Counted from the first letter of the stretch, positions 1-8,609 are shown. The stretch is DNA of 64,000 bases from Agathobaculum sp. NTUH-O15-33 (GCF_033193315.1 NZ_CP136187.1:1612001-1676000), one strand, 5' to 3'. Made by a program: numbers and translations. The notes: a model not told the origin generated them from the sequence alone.

Positions 1-839
1 AAACGCTGCTGCATGAAAGCATTGTGGAGGGCGCGGCGCTTCTGGGTACCGCCGGTTTCCCGCTGCGCGTGATCGAATGGATGTTCCTGTTTTCCGGTGG
101 GCTGACGCTGGCCTACATGGGCAAGCTGTTTTACGTGCTGTTCGTTTTGCCGCCGGAGGAGGGCGCGCCGCCGCTTGTGATGCGCCGCGCCACCGCCGTC
201 GCGGTGCTGCTCCCGGCGGCGCTGATGCCGGTAATGGGCGTGCTGCCGCATGCCACGATGGACCGCTTCGCCGAGCTGGCGCGGTCCTTTCTGCACGGCG
301 CGGCCGCGGAAGCGCCGGTCGCTTATTTTTCGCTGAACAATTTATCGGGCGCGGCGGTCTCGCTTGGTATCGGCGCGCTGGTATACCTGCTGTTCATCCG
401 CCGCAGGCTGATGGAACCGGGCGCGCGCGGCATACCGGCGGTACGGAATACGTGGCCGGGATGGTTCGACTTGGAGGGGCGTATCCTGCGGCCGTTCGTG
501 CAGCGGGTGCTGCCCGGCGTTTTTGGCTTTGTTTTCCGCCTGCTGGATTATTTACCGGATGCGCTTGTTCTGCTGCTGCGCAAAACCGTGGTGCGCGATC
601 AAACGCCCGCGCCGCCCGCCGTTTCCGGCAGCGAAGCGCTGGACCGGCTGGGCCGCGCGCTCGACCGTGCCGCCGCCCGCCGTGGCAAACGGGCGGACAA
701 ACCCTCGTTTGTTTATCTGCTTGCGGAAAAGGAGCAGGCGTTTGTGCTGACGACAAGGCTGATCTTCGCCAGCATGTCCTTCGGCCTGCTGCTGTTCTGC
801 GCCGGACTGACGCTGACGCTTTGCTATCTGCTTATTTGA
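1..839 (+). CDS. NuoL/HyfB-like proton antiporter subunit, C-terminal part (5' end outside window)
   Basis: The reading frame is open from base 1 (...TLLHESIVEGAALL...) so the gene begins before the window; the GTG at 24 is an internal codon, not a start. About 279 residues are visible. There are hydrophobic segments around FSGGLTLAYMGKLFYVLFVLP, a second pair mid-way, and a last one at the C-terminus (FGLLLFCAGLTLTLCYLL). This matches the C-terminal region of NuoL/MrpA/HyfB-type membrane subunits that move protons or sodium in complex I-like and group 4 hydrogenase complexes. A polar insert of about 60 residues precedes the last helix. Its partners lie upstream of the window. It is separate from the Ech cluster 10 kb downstream, which has its own antiporter subunit. 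Which complex it serves cannot be told from here. Confidence 0.75.
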   Translation, partial: TLLHESIVEGAALLGTAGFPLRVIEWMFLFSGGLTLAYMGKLFYVLFVLPPEEGAPPLVMRRATAVAVLLPAALMPVMGVLPHATMDRFAELARSFLHGAAAEAPVAYFSLNNLSGAAVSLGIGALVYLLFIRRRLMEPGARGIPAVRNTWPGWFDLEGRILRPFVQRVLPGVFGFVFRLLDYLPDALVLLLRKTVVRDQTPAPPAVSGSEALDRLGRALDRAAARRGKRADKPSFVYLLAEKEQAFVLTTRLIFASMSFGLLLFCAGLTLTLCYLLI

Positions 840-1272
840 GCAGAGGGGGCCGCGTCAGCTGGATGCGAATTGGAAACCGCCGGTTTTCCAGTGTTAGGAA
901 AGAAAATTGGAAATTCCAAATTGGAAGCGCCAAGGGAACCAACCGCGATTTTTTTACGTCAAAAGAATGCCGAAACGTATAAAAACGAGGTTCTGTACTA
1001 TATATGAGCCTAAAAGCCGCCTTATAAATGATAAAAAGGTAAAAATTGAAAAGGTTTTTTGTCGCGCGCTGGAAAATATTGATGCGCCAAATTTGAAATA
1101 AACCTTGAAAATTCCAGCCAAACGTAGTACCATGGAGCTGTGCAAGTAAAAGCGTGGTAATGCGCGAAAGCACACGAAATAGGAAAAATTTTTTCGAGAG
1201 GGTGGGGTGATCCTATCGGCATGTGATGGAAAACCACGAGAACGAATCAAATGCAAGGAGGAGCAACAACCA
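840..1272. other. Non-coding stretch upstream of the SLH protein gene
   Basis: This 433-base gap is much richer in A and T than the flanking genes and has no convincing gene. A small inverted repeat (TGGAAAACC/GGTTTTCCA type) lies near 872-892. The part just before 1273 probably carries the promoter and leader of the SLH gene, but no clear -35/-10 pair could be fixed. Confidence 0.5.
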
Positions 1273-3048
1273 ATGAGAAAGAAACTTTTGTCCGCATTAT
1301 TGTCTATGTGCATGATGCTGACGATGCTGCCGATGTCCGCATTTGCAGCAGACGAGACCGCTGACGCGAAGGTTCCGTGGGATACGGATAACGTTTATAC
1401 GTTGACAGAGGATACCACGTATGAGACCATTGATACGAACGCTGATGGTGAAAAAGATACCTATGCAATTAATCTGGACACCTATACCCTGTCTGTCGAC
1501 ACCGTAAACGTTGGCAAGGATAGCTTCTTATCTATCAAGGATAAGAAGGATGCTAAGGGTTCTGTGAAAGCTGCAACGTCTAAGGATGGTGTCCGGTTCG
1601 TACTGGATGGTACCCTGACAACCGAGTATGTTATCTTTGAGGATACTGTAACGGTATCTGCATCTGAAGCTACGCCCGCGCCCGCTTCTTTCGCGGCTCG
1701 CGCAGCAACTCCGACAAGCAGCGTTCTGAGCGGCACCTTCAAAGACGGTCTCATCATTGAGAAGGATGCAGTTGTAACTTTGAAGGATGCTACGGTTACG
1801 GGCGATATCACGGTTAAGGGTGAGTTGACCGTTTCTGGTGCTGTTGAAGTAACGGGTAGCCTCAAGGTTGAGGGTAAACTAACCATTGCTGACGATGCCA
1901 GTGTCACTGGTAAGATCGAAGGCGAAGGCGACATTATTGCGCCGTCTGGCTATACCCCGTACACCTTCGAGGTAACTAGCGGCGGCCATGTAGACGTATA
2001 CACTGTAAGTGAAGATACGACTTCGGCTGTAAAGGTTGAATCCGGCATAACCACATTGTCCGTAAAGGGCGATAAGACGCAGATGAATTTCTTCCCGGAT
2101 AGCCGCTACGATCTTGGCGATGTCAAGCTCGGCGATGATAAGCTGGATGTACAGAACAATACTTACACCCTGAATAACGATACGACGGCTCACAAGACTG
2201 TCTCCGTTAACTTCACCTATCAAGGTGGCGGTGGCGGCGGTGGCGGTTCGTCCGGCTACTCCGTCAACGTTGCGTCCACCACGAACGGCACCGTAACGGT
2301 CAGCCCGAAGAACGCCTCCAAGGGCGCTACGGTCACTGTTACCGCCAAGCCTGACAAGGGCTACGTTCTGGACACCCTGACCGTTACCGACAAGGACGGC
2401 AAGAAGATCGACCTGACCGACAAGGGCGATAACAAGTTCACCTTCGTTATGCCTGCCGGCAGCGTTACTGTTAAGGCGACCTTCAAGGTAGCTCCCAAGA
2501 CGCCGTTTACCGACGTTGCGGAAAGCGCTTGGTACGCCGACGCTGTAGCCTATGTCTATGAGAACGGCATGATGAAGGGCACCAGCGACACCAAGTTCAG
2601 CCCCGAGCAGACCACCACCCGCGGCATGATCGTTACGATCCTGTACCGTCTGGAGAAGGAGCCGTCTGCTTCCGCCGCCAGCTTCACTGACGTAGCTTCC
2701 GGCAAGTACTACTCCAAGGCTGTGGCTTGGGCTTCCGCCAACAAGATCGTCACCGGCTACGGCGACGGCAAGTTTGGCCCGAACGACACCATCACCCGCG
2801 AGCAGATGGCTGCGATCCTGTATCGCTATGCCTCCTACAAGGGCTATGATGTGACCAAGACCGCCGACCTTTCCAAGTTCACCGATGCTTCGCAGGTTGG
2901 CGTATTTGCCAAGGCTGCTATGCAGTGGGCGAACGCGGAAGGCCTGATCAACGGCACCAGCACCACCAAGCTGTCGCCGAAGTCCGGCGCTACCCGCGCG
3001 GAAGTCGCCACCATCCTGATGCGCTTCTGCGAGAATATCGCCAAGTAA
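1273..3048 (+). CDS. Secreted surface protein with Gly-rich linker, InlB-B-like repeat and three SLH domains
   Basis: The start at 1273 is chosen because AAGGAGGAG ends nine bases before it and a good signal peptide follows (MRKKLLSALLSMCMMLTMLP, cleavage near SAFA-AD). The mature N-terminus, about residues 26-315, is Thr/Val-rich and looks all-beta; I do not recognise it. A run of Gly residues (about 318-326) leads into a domain (about 330-405) with GTVTVSPKNASKGATVTVTA and VMPAGSVTVKATF, typical of divergent InlB B-repeat domains. Three SLH domains follow from about residue 410 (TPFTDVAESAWYADAVAYV; SFTDVASGKYYSKAVAWA; LSKFTDASQVGVFAKAAMQ), each with the usual TREQ/TRAE-type motif (TTRGM, ITREQM, ATRAEV). 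SLH domains hold proteins to secondary cell wall polymers, so it should sit on the cell surface. Codon use is even and C-ended, suggesting high expression. Confidence 0.85.
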   Translation: MRKKLLSALLSMCMMLTMLPMSAFAADETADAKVPWDTDNVYTLTEDTTYETIDTNADGEKDTYAINLDTYTLSVDTVNVGKDSFLSIKDKKDAKGSVKAATSKDGVRFVLDGTLTTEYVIFEDTVTVSASEATPAPASFAARAATPTSSVLSGTFKDGLIIEKDAVVTLKDATVTGDITVKGELTVSGAVEVTGSLKVEGKLTIADDASVTGKIEGEGDIIAPSGYTPYTFEVTSGGHVDVYTVSEDTTSAVKVESGITTLSVKGDKTQMNFFPDSRYDLGDVKLGDDKLDVQNNTYTLNNDTTAHKTVSVNFTYQGGGGGGGGSSGYSVNVASTTNGTVTVSPKNASKGATVTVTAKPDKGYVLDTLTVTDKDGKKIDLTDKGDNKFTFVMPAGSVTVKATFKVAPKTPFTDVAESAWYADAVAYVYENGMMKGTSDTKFSPEQTTTRGMIVTILYRLEKEPSASAASFTDVASGKYYSKAVAWASANKIVTGYGDGKFGPNDTITREQMAAILYRYASYKGYDVTKTADLSKFTDASQVGVFAKAAMQWANAEGLINGTSTTKLSPKSGATRAEVATILMRFCENIAK

Positions 3049-3071
3049 TTACAATAGCATAGATACCAAAA

Positions 3072-3115
3072 GAGGGCTGCGACGAAACGCGTTTCGTCGC
3101 AGCCCTCGGTTTTAG
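3072..3115 (+). terminator. Rho-independent terminator of the SLH gene
   Basis: Perfect stem GAGGGCTGCGACGAAAC / GTTTCGTCGCAGCCCTC (3072-3107), then GGTTTTAG. It lies 24 bases after the stop codon. Confidence 0.85.
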
Positions 3116-3515
3116 TTGGAGATTCGCGTCTAAGGGAAACGCATAGGAAAAACAGGGGATTCACCGAGCTAGTAGGGCGCGACGCCTCGGCGCGCCGAGG
3201 GCGTCGCGCCCTACATGGTCAGTGATTGCAATACCGTTTTGCCTTGCCCGGCCTTATTGGAATGACATGGATGGGGCGCGACGCCCACAACATCAGCGCT
3301 CGCCCGCCTGTCGAGTAGGACGGGCTGACCCAAGCCCGCCGAAAGCGAAGCGCCAGCAAAGATGGGCGCGCCCGGCAGGCCGATTCGGCCGAGCGGAGGC
3401 AGAAGGTGAGCCGCTGTAAGCGGCGAGAAGCCCCTCTGGAGGGCCAATCCATTAAATCCCTAAGCACCCGGTACGGCTCCATGGCAAATGGTTTGTATAG
3501 TATGCAGTATGTAGC
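3116..3515. other. GC-rich non-coding block with palindromic segments
   Basis: No gene is supported in these 400 bases. The block contains a long near-perfect palindrome (3172-3214) and a partial echo of its arm (GGGGCGCGACGCCCAC near 3274), plus shorter complementary stretches around 3400-3450. It looks like dispersed non-coding repeat material at the edge of the accessory segment that follows. Confidence 0.45.
3172..3214. repeat. Long imperfect palindrome
   Basis: The left arm begins GTAGGGCGCGACGCC and the right arm ends GGCGTCGCGCCCTAC, with TCGGCG/CGCCGA inside and one bulged base. As RNA or single-stranded DNA it would form a hairpin of about 20 bp. No T-run follows, so it is not a typical terminator. 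Confidence 0.75.
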
Positions 3516-5360
3516 TTACGATTCATCCGTATGATTGGTAAGCTGATAGCCAATGCGGGGGAGCGTAATGATGGTATGCTGCGGCGGAAGCTTTTTGCGG
3601 ATATTGCCGATCAGGCGTACCACCGTTTCGTGGCTGGGCTTTTTGGCGGTATCCTGAATAGCTTCGATCAGAACGTCATATGTGCATGGTTGATCAAAGT
3701 TTGTATGGAGGACGCCCATGATTTGACTTTCGCTGGGGGTAAAATGCTGCGACATTAGGTCGGGTGCGGTTTGGCCGCTGTATTCCGTGATCAGCTTACT
3801 AATCTCTGTTACATCCACTTGTAGATCCGCGGCGAGCTGATTCATGATTTCATCGAACGCTTGCAGACATTGCTCTCCCTGTAATGAGAGAGCCTCCTGC
3901 GTGAAGGTATGTATTAATTCGACGATATGCAGCGCTTTCGCTGTAGGCTCCTTACAGGAGTCTTGAAGCAGGGAAGGTGTTTTGCATATAATACGGTCGG
4001 CCTTTTGGAGGAGATGATTACAGGCTGTCTGGATAAATAGATGGATATCCGGCGGGGGAGCCTGCTTGAGCAATTCCCACTTGGCAAGATATAGTTGGAA
4101 CAACTTGTGCAGCCCTATGACCTGTTGCGCGTTACGTTCTATAAATACGGCGCTCCACTGCTGCTTCACAGCATCCACCGTTAACTCGGATGAATTGGCT
4201 TCTGCAATTCGCAGTGCGGACATATCAGTCTCACCTTGAAACAGGGCGTTTTGCTGACGCGCTTCCTGCCATCCTGCTACCTTATAGCCGCGCATTTCGG
4301 AAAGAATGGACACAAAACGTGCTATGACTGAATTGACCGTACCTTCTATGGGAGCTGCAAAGTCTGATTCCAAAGAAGAAGCAGCGGAATAGAGCGACTC
4401 CATATCGATCAGCGAATACAGTCCGGCGGAGACGGTTTGGTTTTGCGAATGGAGCCTTCGCAGTTCATCCATGCCCATGGCTTCGCCATGTCCTCCGGTG
4501 CCCACGCCCTGCGTGGCGGTGACGCTGCTGGCATAGGCGTCGTTAAAATCCCGAATCACGGAGATAAGCATCTTGCGCATATGGCGCTCCGGCATGGGGC
4601 CTGATAAATTTTGAAGCTTCTCTAAACCTTGCTTCGCAATAGAAACGGATACGTGCGCCCGGTAGTCCGCCGTTTCAACGGGCTCGTTGTCAAGCTTCAC
4701 CTCGTTTAAAAGGTTTTGATAGAAGTGCGCTGCCGCCGGCACCGGCATTTCCCGCACCATGACTTTTTGATATTTCTTCATGAGCGCATCCGCGATCGTA
4801 TGGTCGCCCTGCGTGGCATTTTCATCGGGAGATAATAGATTTGTCGGTGAGCGGCCGTCCAGCTTTATGGTCTCCACAATCATTTCGTCTGGACTGATCG
4901 GAGCGTTGGGATCTAGCCCCTTATGCCGTAGCGATACCGCCGCGGAAAGCGCGCACTGCACCACAGCGGGCGCGGAAACGGCGCGCGGCGTAACGGTAGG
5001 GGGCGCAAGCGCGCCGATCCGGCTGGCCGATTGCTCCAGCGCCGGGTTTAGGTTCGCGGGCATACCGCCAAGGCGTATGGTCGGCCGCACCAGCCCTTGC
5101 TTTTGCTGCACCACATGGCCCAGCTCGTGCGGCAGGTGGCGCTCCTGCCCGGGGGCGATATGCACCTGCGTGCCCTGCGTATAGGCCAAGGCGCCGATTC
5201 GGCCGGGCTTTTCGGAATGGTAATGGATACGCACATCGTCCAGCGAAAAGCCGGACGCAGTCTCGAAACGCCGCTTCATTGCGGTGGGTATGCCGGTGCT
5301 GTTTGGCGCCGGTCTTTTTTCTGCTGTTTTGGGCACGGTCTTTTTTTCTGCGGACAGCAT
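3516..5360 (-). CDS. DUF4157 (eCIS-core) protein fused to a C-terminal OmpR-type winged-helix domain
   Basis: The start at 5360 is preceded by AAAAAGGAGG seven bases upstream; the frame could be extended to 5450 but without a site. The protein has 614 residues. Residues about 22-92 match the DUF4157/eCIS-core family: LDDVRIHYHS, then GALAYTQGTQVHIAPG and HLPHELGHVVQQ, with H78-E79-x-x-H82 as a zinc-protease-type motif. Residues about 120-535 are mostly helical and not recognised. Residues about 540-608 read as a Trans_reg_C winged helix: FTPSESQIMGVL, then VVRLIGNIRKKL (recognition-helix position) and IITLPRIGYQL (the wing, compare VRGVGYRL). No signal peptide or membrane segment. DUF4157 proteins are known mainly as cargo or toxin-like proteins linked to contractile injection systems; no such genes are in the window. 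GC is clearly lower than in neighbours, suggesting transfer. The domain calls are firm to moderate; the function is unknown. Confidence 0.75.
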   Translation of the reverse strand: MLSAEKKTVPKTAEKRPAPNSTGIPTAMKRRFETASGFSLDDVRIHYHSEKPGRIGALAYTQGTQVHIAPGQERHLPHELGHVVQQKQGLVRPTIRLGGMPANLNPALEQSASRIGALAPPTVTPRAVSAPAVVQCALSAAVSLRHKGLDPNAPISPDEMIVETIKLDGRSPTNLLSPDENATQGDHTIADALMKKYQKVMVREMPVPAAAHFYQNLLNEVKLDNEPVETADYRAHVSVSIAKQGLEKLQNLSGPMPERHMRKMLISVIRDFNDAYASSVTATQGVGTGGHGEAMGMDELRRLHSQNQTVSAGLYSLIDMESLYSAASSLESDFAAPIEGTVNSVIARFVSILSEMRGYKVAGWQEARQQNALFQGETDMSALRIAEANSSELTVDAVKQQWSAVFIERNAQQVIGLHKLFQLYLAKWELLKQAPPPDIHLFIQTACNHLLQKADRIICKTPSLLQDSCKEPTAKALHIVELIHTFTQEALSLQGEQCLQAFDEIMNQLAADLQVDVTEISKLITEYSGQTAPDLMSQHFTPSESQIMGVLHTNFDQPCTYDVLIEAIQDTAKKPSHETVVRLIGNIRKKLPPQHTIITLPRIGYQLTNHTDES

Positions 5361-5525
5361 AGGCGCGCCTCCTTTTTCGGGGTGGGGCAAAATGGCCAAG
5401 ATATCTGATAGCCTTACTATATTCCAAAATCCGACAAATAGCAAGAGCATAAAAGAAACAACATAAGAAAGACAATTTACAAAATAATAGCAAATTATTT
5501 AGTAAATGATCGCGGCGAAAAACAA

Positions 5526-5660
5526 ATGGATGAAATAGAAAACATACAAGCTGTTTGTTACGATAAAGGAAAAACTAAACGTGCAGTACTCCATATTTCT
5601 GATAAAATGATAATTTATTCACAATTATTGCAAAAGAGCACACATAAAAATAATGCATAA
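5526..5660 (+). CDS. Possible 44-residue small protein, divergent from the DUF4157 fusion
   Basis: ATG at 5526 to TAA at 5660 gives a 44-residue peptide beginning MDEIENIQAVCYDKG and containing AVLHISDKMIIYSQLLQKS. There is no good Shine-Dalgarno site, so it may not be translated. The pattern loosely recalls the start of a LytTR DNA-binding domain, so it could be a remnant of a response regulator, but that likeness is weak. Confidence 0.2.
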   Translation: MDEIENIQAVCYDKGKTKRAVLHISDKMIIYSQLLQKSTHKNNA

Positions 5661-5726
5661 TCACTAAATGACACGATTCAAATTTCTATAAATCTACTAA
5701 ATATTACTTGATAATTTAGAAAACGA

Positions 5727-5755
5727 TTGACACAAATTCGGCGGTGTGATTTAAT
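5727..5755 (+). promoter_or_regulatory. Sigma-A promoter of the sugar ABC operon
   Basis: TTGACA (5727-5732), a 17-base spacer and TTTAAT (5750-5755), about 195 bases before the binding-protein start. The spacer and -10 contain CACA...TGTG arms that could bind a regulator, such as the LacI-type protein encoded downstream. Confidence 0.65.
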
Positions 5756-5949
5756 AATCTCAACAAAACCGAAACAGTAGATCGGTAGGCATAAACAGCG
5801 AAGCAGGCGGGCCGGGGGAACGCACCCGAATAGGCGAAGAAAGGAGCTGAGCATTGCATCCGTAAAAAGAAAACGAAGATTTCCGCCTGCGAAAAAGGGA
5901 AGGACCATACAGAAAATCTTCTAGTCTTTGATTTGAGAGGAGCAGAAAA

Positions 5950-6969
5950 ATGAAAAAGAGATTATTTGCATCGCTGCTGACGGCCGCCATGTTGGTTGGC
6001 ACCCTGACCGCGTGCGGCTCCGAACCCGCGCCCGCCGCGTCGTCCGATCCGGATGCGCAGTCCGGCGCGGAGCCCGCGGAAAACACCCCCTCGGCGGAAG
6101 GGAAGGTAAAAATCGGTTTTTCTCTCAAGACGGTCAACAACCCCTTCGTCGTATCGGTGAAAAACGGCGCGGCCAAGGCCGCCGAGGAGTTTGGCGCGGA
6201 GATCATCATTACCGACGCGCAGCTGGATTCGCAAAAGCAGATGACCGATGTGGAATCCTTTATGCAGCAGAAGGTGGATGCGATCCTGATCGATGCGCTC
6301 GACTCGACCGCGCTGCTGCCCACCGTGCAGGATGCGAACGATCAGGGCTTTAAAATCCTCACCGAGGATTCCCGCATTACGGGCGCGGAGGATATCGTCC
6401 TATCCCACGTGGGCATCGATAACGAAAAAAGCGGCGAACGCATTGCCCAGTATCTGGTAGACGAGATGAAAAAGCAGGGCAAGAAAAATATCATTATATT
6501 TGAGGGCCTGCCCGGCGCGGAAGCGACGACACAGCGCGCCAAGGGCTTCCATACCGTACTCGATAACAACAGCGATGTTAATATCCTATTCGCCAAAAAC
6601 GTCGGCGACAAGCGCGAGGAAGGCCTGCAAAACATGGACGACATGCTGCAGAAGTTCGATAATATCGACGCGGTGATCTGCTGCAACGACGAGCTGGCTT
6701 TGGGCGCGATCTCCTCGATCGAGGGCGCGGGCCGCGAAGGCATTCTGGTGACCGGTTTTGACGGCAATTCGGACGGCTTGCAGGCGGTCAAGGACGGCCG
6801 CATGCTCGCCACGATCGACCACGCGCCCTATACCATGGGCTATATCGCGGTGGAGACCTGCATCAAGGCCGCGAAGGGCGAAAGCGTGGATAAGGCCACG
6901 GTGTTCGATGTGGAGCTGGTCGATTCCTCCAATGTGGACGAAATCATCGCCAAGCACGCGAACGAGTAG
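5950..6969 (+). CDS. Sugar ABC transporter substrate-binding lipoprotein (RbsB family)
   Basis: A 339-residue type 4 periplasmic-binding-protein-like lipoprotein. The signal peptide MKKRLFASLLTAAMLVGTLT ends in the lipobox LTAC, with the lipidated Cys near residue 21, followed by an Ala/Pro/Ser linker. The mature part has the RbsB pattern: KIGFSLKTVNNPFVVSV, DAILIDALDSTALLP, VTGFDGNSDGLQAV and ATIDHAPYTMGYIAV. AGGAG lies 8 bases before ATG. It is the first gene of an operon with the ATPase and permease that follow and should capture a sugar or polyol outside the membrane. Residues do not let me fix the ligand; ribose, galactose, inositol or similar are all possible. Confidence 0.9.
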   Translation: MKKRLFASLLTAAMLVGTLTACGSEPAPAASSDPDAQSGAEPAENTPSAEGKVKIGFSLKTVNNPFVVSVKNGAAKAAEEFGAEIIITDAQLDSQKQMTDVESFMQQKVDAILIDALDSTALLPTVQDANDQGFKILTEDSRITGAEDIVLSHVGIDNEKSGERIAQYLVDEMKKQGKKNIIIFEGLPGAEATTQRAKGFHTVLDNNSDVNILFAKNVGDKREEGLQNMDDMLQKFDNIDAVICCNDELALGAISSIEGAGREGILVTGFDGNSDGLQAVKDGRMLATIDHAPYTMGYIAVETCIKAAKGESVDKATVFDVELVDSSNVDEIIAKHANE

Positions 6970-7018
6970 GACGGATCAAACAGCATTCTTCTTTCTCTTC
7001 TTCCTTCTGTGAAAGCTT

Positions 7019-7050
7019 GGGCGGGGCTTCGGCGAAAGAGAGCCCCGCCC
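7019..7050 (+). promoter_or_regulatory. Intercistronic hairpin after the binding-protein gene
   Basis: GGGCGGGGCT pairs with AGCCCCGCCC around a 12-base loop. No T-run follows, so it more likely stabilises the upstream mRNA or reduces read-through than stops transcription fully. This is common where a binding protein must outnumber its ATPase and permease. Confidence 0.6.
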
Positions 7051-7115
7051 GGCTTTCCCATCACGCGGCTCCTTTCGCCGGAGCCGTACCGCATCACAAA
7101 GATAAGGGGAGACCT

Positions 7116-8609
7116 ATGGATCAGGATATTATTCTGGAAATGAAGCACATCACCAAGGTTTATCCGGGCGTTACCGCGCTGAACGATGTCAGCATCGACC
7201 TGCGGCGCGGCGAGGTGCTCGCCCTGCTCGGCGAGAACGGCGCGGGTAAATCGACGCTGATGAAGGTGCTCAGCGGCATTGTGCAGCCAACCGCGGGGGA
7301 AATCGTCATAGCCGGTAAAAAGGCTGAAATGAAAAGCATAACGGACGCCCGCCGTCTGGGCGTCAGCATCATCCATCAGGAGCTCAACCTGATCGGTGAA
7401 ATGGACGCCGCGCAAAATATCTTTCTAGGCCGCGAACCCAAACGATTCGGCAATGTGATCGATAAGAAAAAGCTTTATCTGGATACGCAACAAATCATGG
7501 ACAGCTTGGGTCTGCATCTGGATATCCGCACGCCGGTAAAAAAACTGAGCGTTGCCCGCCGGCAGATGATAGAGATCGGCAAAGCGCTCTCCTTTGGCGC
7601 AAACATCATCATCATGGACGAGCCGACGGCCCCGCTGACCACTGTGGAAATAAATGAGCTGTTCCGCATCATTCGCGGCCTGAAGGCGGAGGGACGGTCG
7701 GTTATCTACATATCCCACCGCTTGGAGGAGATTCCCGCGATCTGCGACCGCGCGAGCATTCTCAGGGACGGCTGCTATATCGGTACGGACGATGTGGCGA
7801 GGCTCGACCGCGATACGATGATCACGATGATGGCGGGCCGCGTGCTGAACGATCTGTTCCCGAAAACGAAAGTGGAGATCGGCGAGACGTTGTTCGAGGT
7901 GAAAAACCTGAACACGGACATGCTGCACGATATTTCATTTACCGTTCGCCGGGGCGAAATACTGGCGCTGACCGGACTGGTCGGCGCGGGCCGTACCGAG
8001 ACCGTGCGCGCGATCTTCGGGGTCGACCCGCGCGACGCGGGGGAGATTTATATCGGCGGCAAGCCGGTCGGCATCAAAAAACCGGCGGATGCGATTCGCC
8101 ACGGCATCGCCTTTTTAACCGAGGACCGCAAGGAGCAGGGGTTTGTTCCGTTGATGTCGGTTAAGGAGAACATCACGCTGCCGGGCCTGCGCCCGCTCCA
8201 GCGGGGCGGGGTGATCCGTGGGGCGAAGGAGCTGGGCATCGTGGACAAATACGTGAACGATCTGCGGATCAAAACGCCCTCCATCCATCAAAAAGTAAAA
8301 TTCCTTTCCGGCGGCAATCAGCAAAAGGTCGTGCTTGCCAAGTGGCTGAATCTGGACGCGGACGTGATCATTCTGGACGAACCGACGCGCGGTATCGACG
8401 TGGGCGCCAAGTCGGAAATCTACGCCATCATGGGCGAGATCGCGAAAAAAGGCAAGGCCATCATCATGATCTCCTCCGAAATGGAAGAGGTAATGGCGGT
8501 GAGCGACCGCGCGGTGATCCTATGCGAGGGGCGGATCACGGGCACGCTCGACCGCAAGGATTTCGCGCAGGAGACCATTATGAGCTATGCAATGGGAGGG
8601 GTATCATGA
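7116..8609 (+). CDS. Sugar ABC transporter ATP-binding protein with two ABC domains (RbsA/MglA family)
   Basis: The start at 7116 follows AAGGGGAG; the frame is open further upstream but without a site and through the hairpin. The 497-residue protein carries two ATPase halves. The first has Walker A GENGAGKST, Walker B IIIMDEPTAPLT and a poorly conserved signature (VKKLSVARRQM). The second has a degenerate Walker A (GLVGAGRTE, lacking the Lys), a good signature (LSGGNQQKV) and IILDEPTRGID. That asymmetry is normal for the RbsA/XylG/MglA family. It powers import through the permease encoded next, with which it overlaps by four bases (ATGA). Confidence 0.92.
   Translation: MDQDIILEMKHITKVYPGVTALNDVSIDLRRGEVLALLGENGAGKSTLMKVLSGIVQPTAGEIVIAGKKAEMKSITDARRLGVSIIHQELNLIGEMDAAQNIFLGREPKRFGNVIDKKKLYLDTQQIMDSLGLHLDIRTPVKKLSVARRQMIEIGKALSFGANIIIMDEPTAPLTTVEINELFRIIRGLKAEGRSVIYISHRLEEIPAICDRASILRDGCYIGTDDVARLDRDTMITMMAGRVLNDLFPKTKVEIGETLFEVKNLNTDMLHDISFTVRRGEILALTGLVGAGRTETVRAIFGVDPRDAGEIYIGGKPVGIKKPADAIRHGIAFLTEDRKEQGFVPLMSVKENITLPGLRPLQRGGVIRGAKELGIVDKYVNDLRIKTPSIHQKVKFLSGGNQQKVVLAKWLNLDADVIILDEPTRGIDVGAKSEIYAIMGEIAKKGKAIIMISSEMEEVMAVSDRAVILCEGRITGTLDRKDFAQETIMSYAMGGVS

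Larger units (their letters stand above)
5361..5949. other. AT-rich intergenic segment between the DUF4157 fusion and the sugar ABC operon
   Basis: This stretch is strongly AT-rich, unlike the rest of the window. It holds a small open frame (5526-5660), a consensus-like promoter at 5727-5755, and about 190 bases of leader before the next gene. Together with the lower GC of the preceding gene it marks a likely transferred segment. Confidence 0.5.

Noticed and set aside
3222..3482. Short open frames of 65-87 codons in the GC-rich block
   Set aside because: They have no ribosome sites, overlap each other on both strands and lie in palindromic repeat-like sequence.
3516..5360. Part of a contractile injection system encoded in the window
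   Set aside because: No sheath, tube, baseplate or AAA ATPase genes are found nearby; only the single DUF4157 protein is present.
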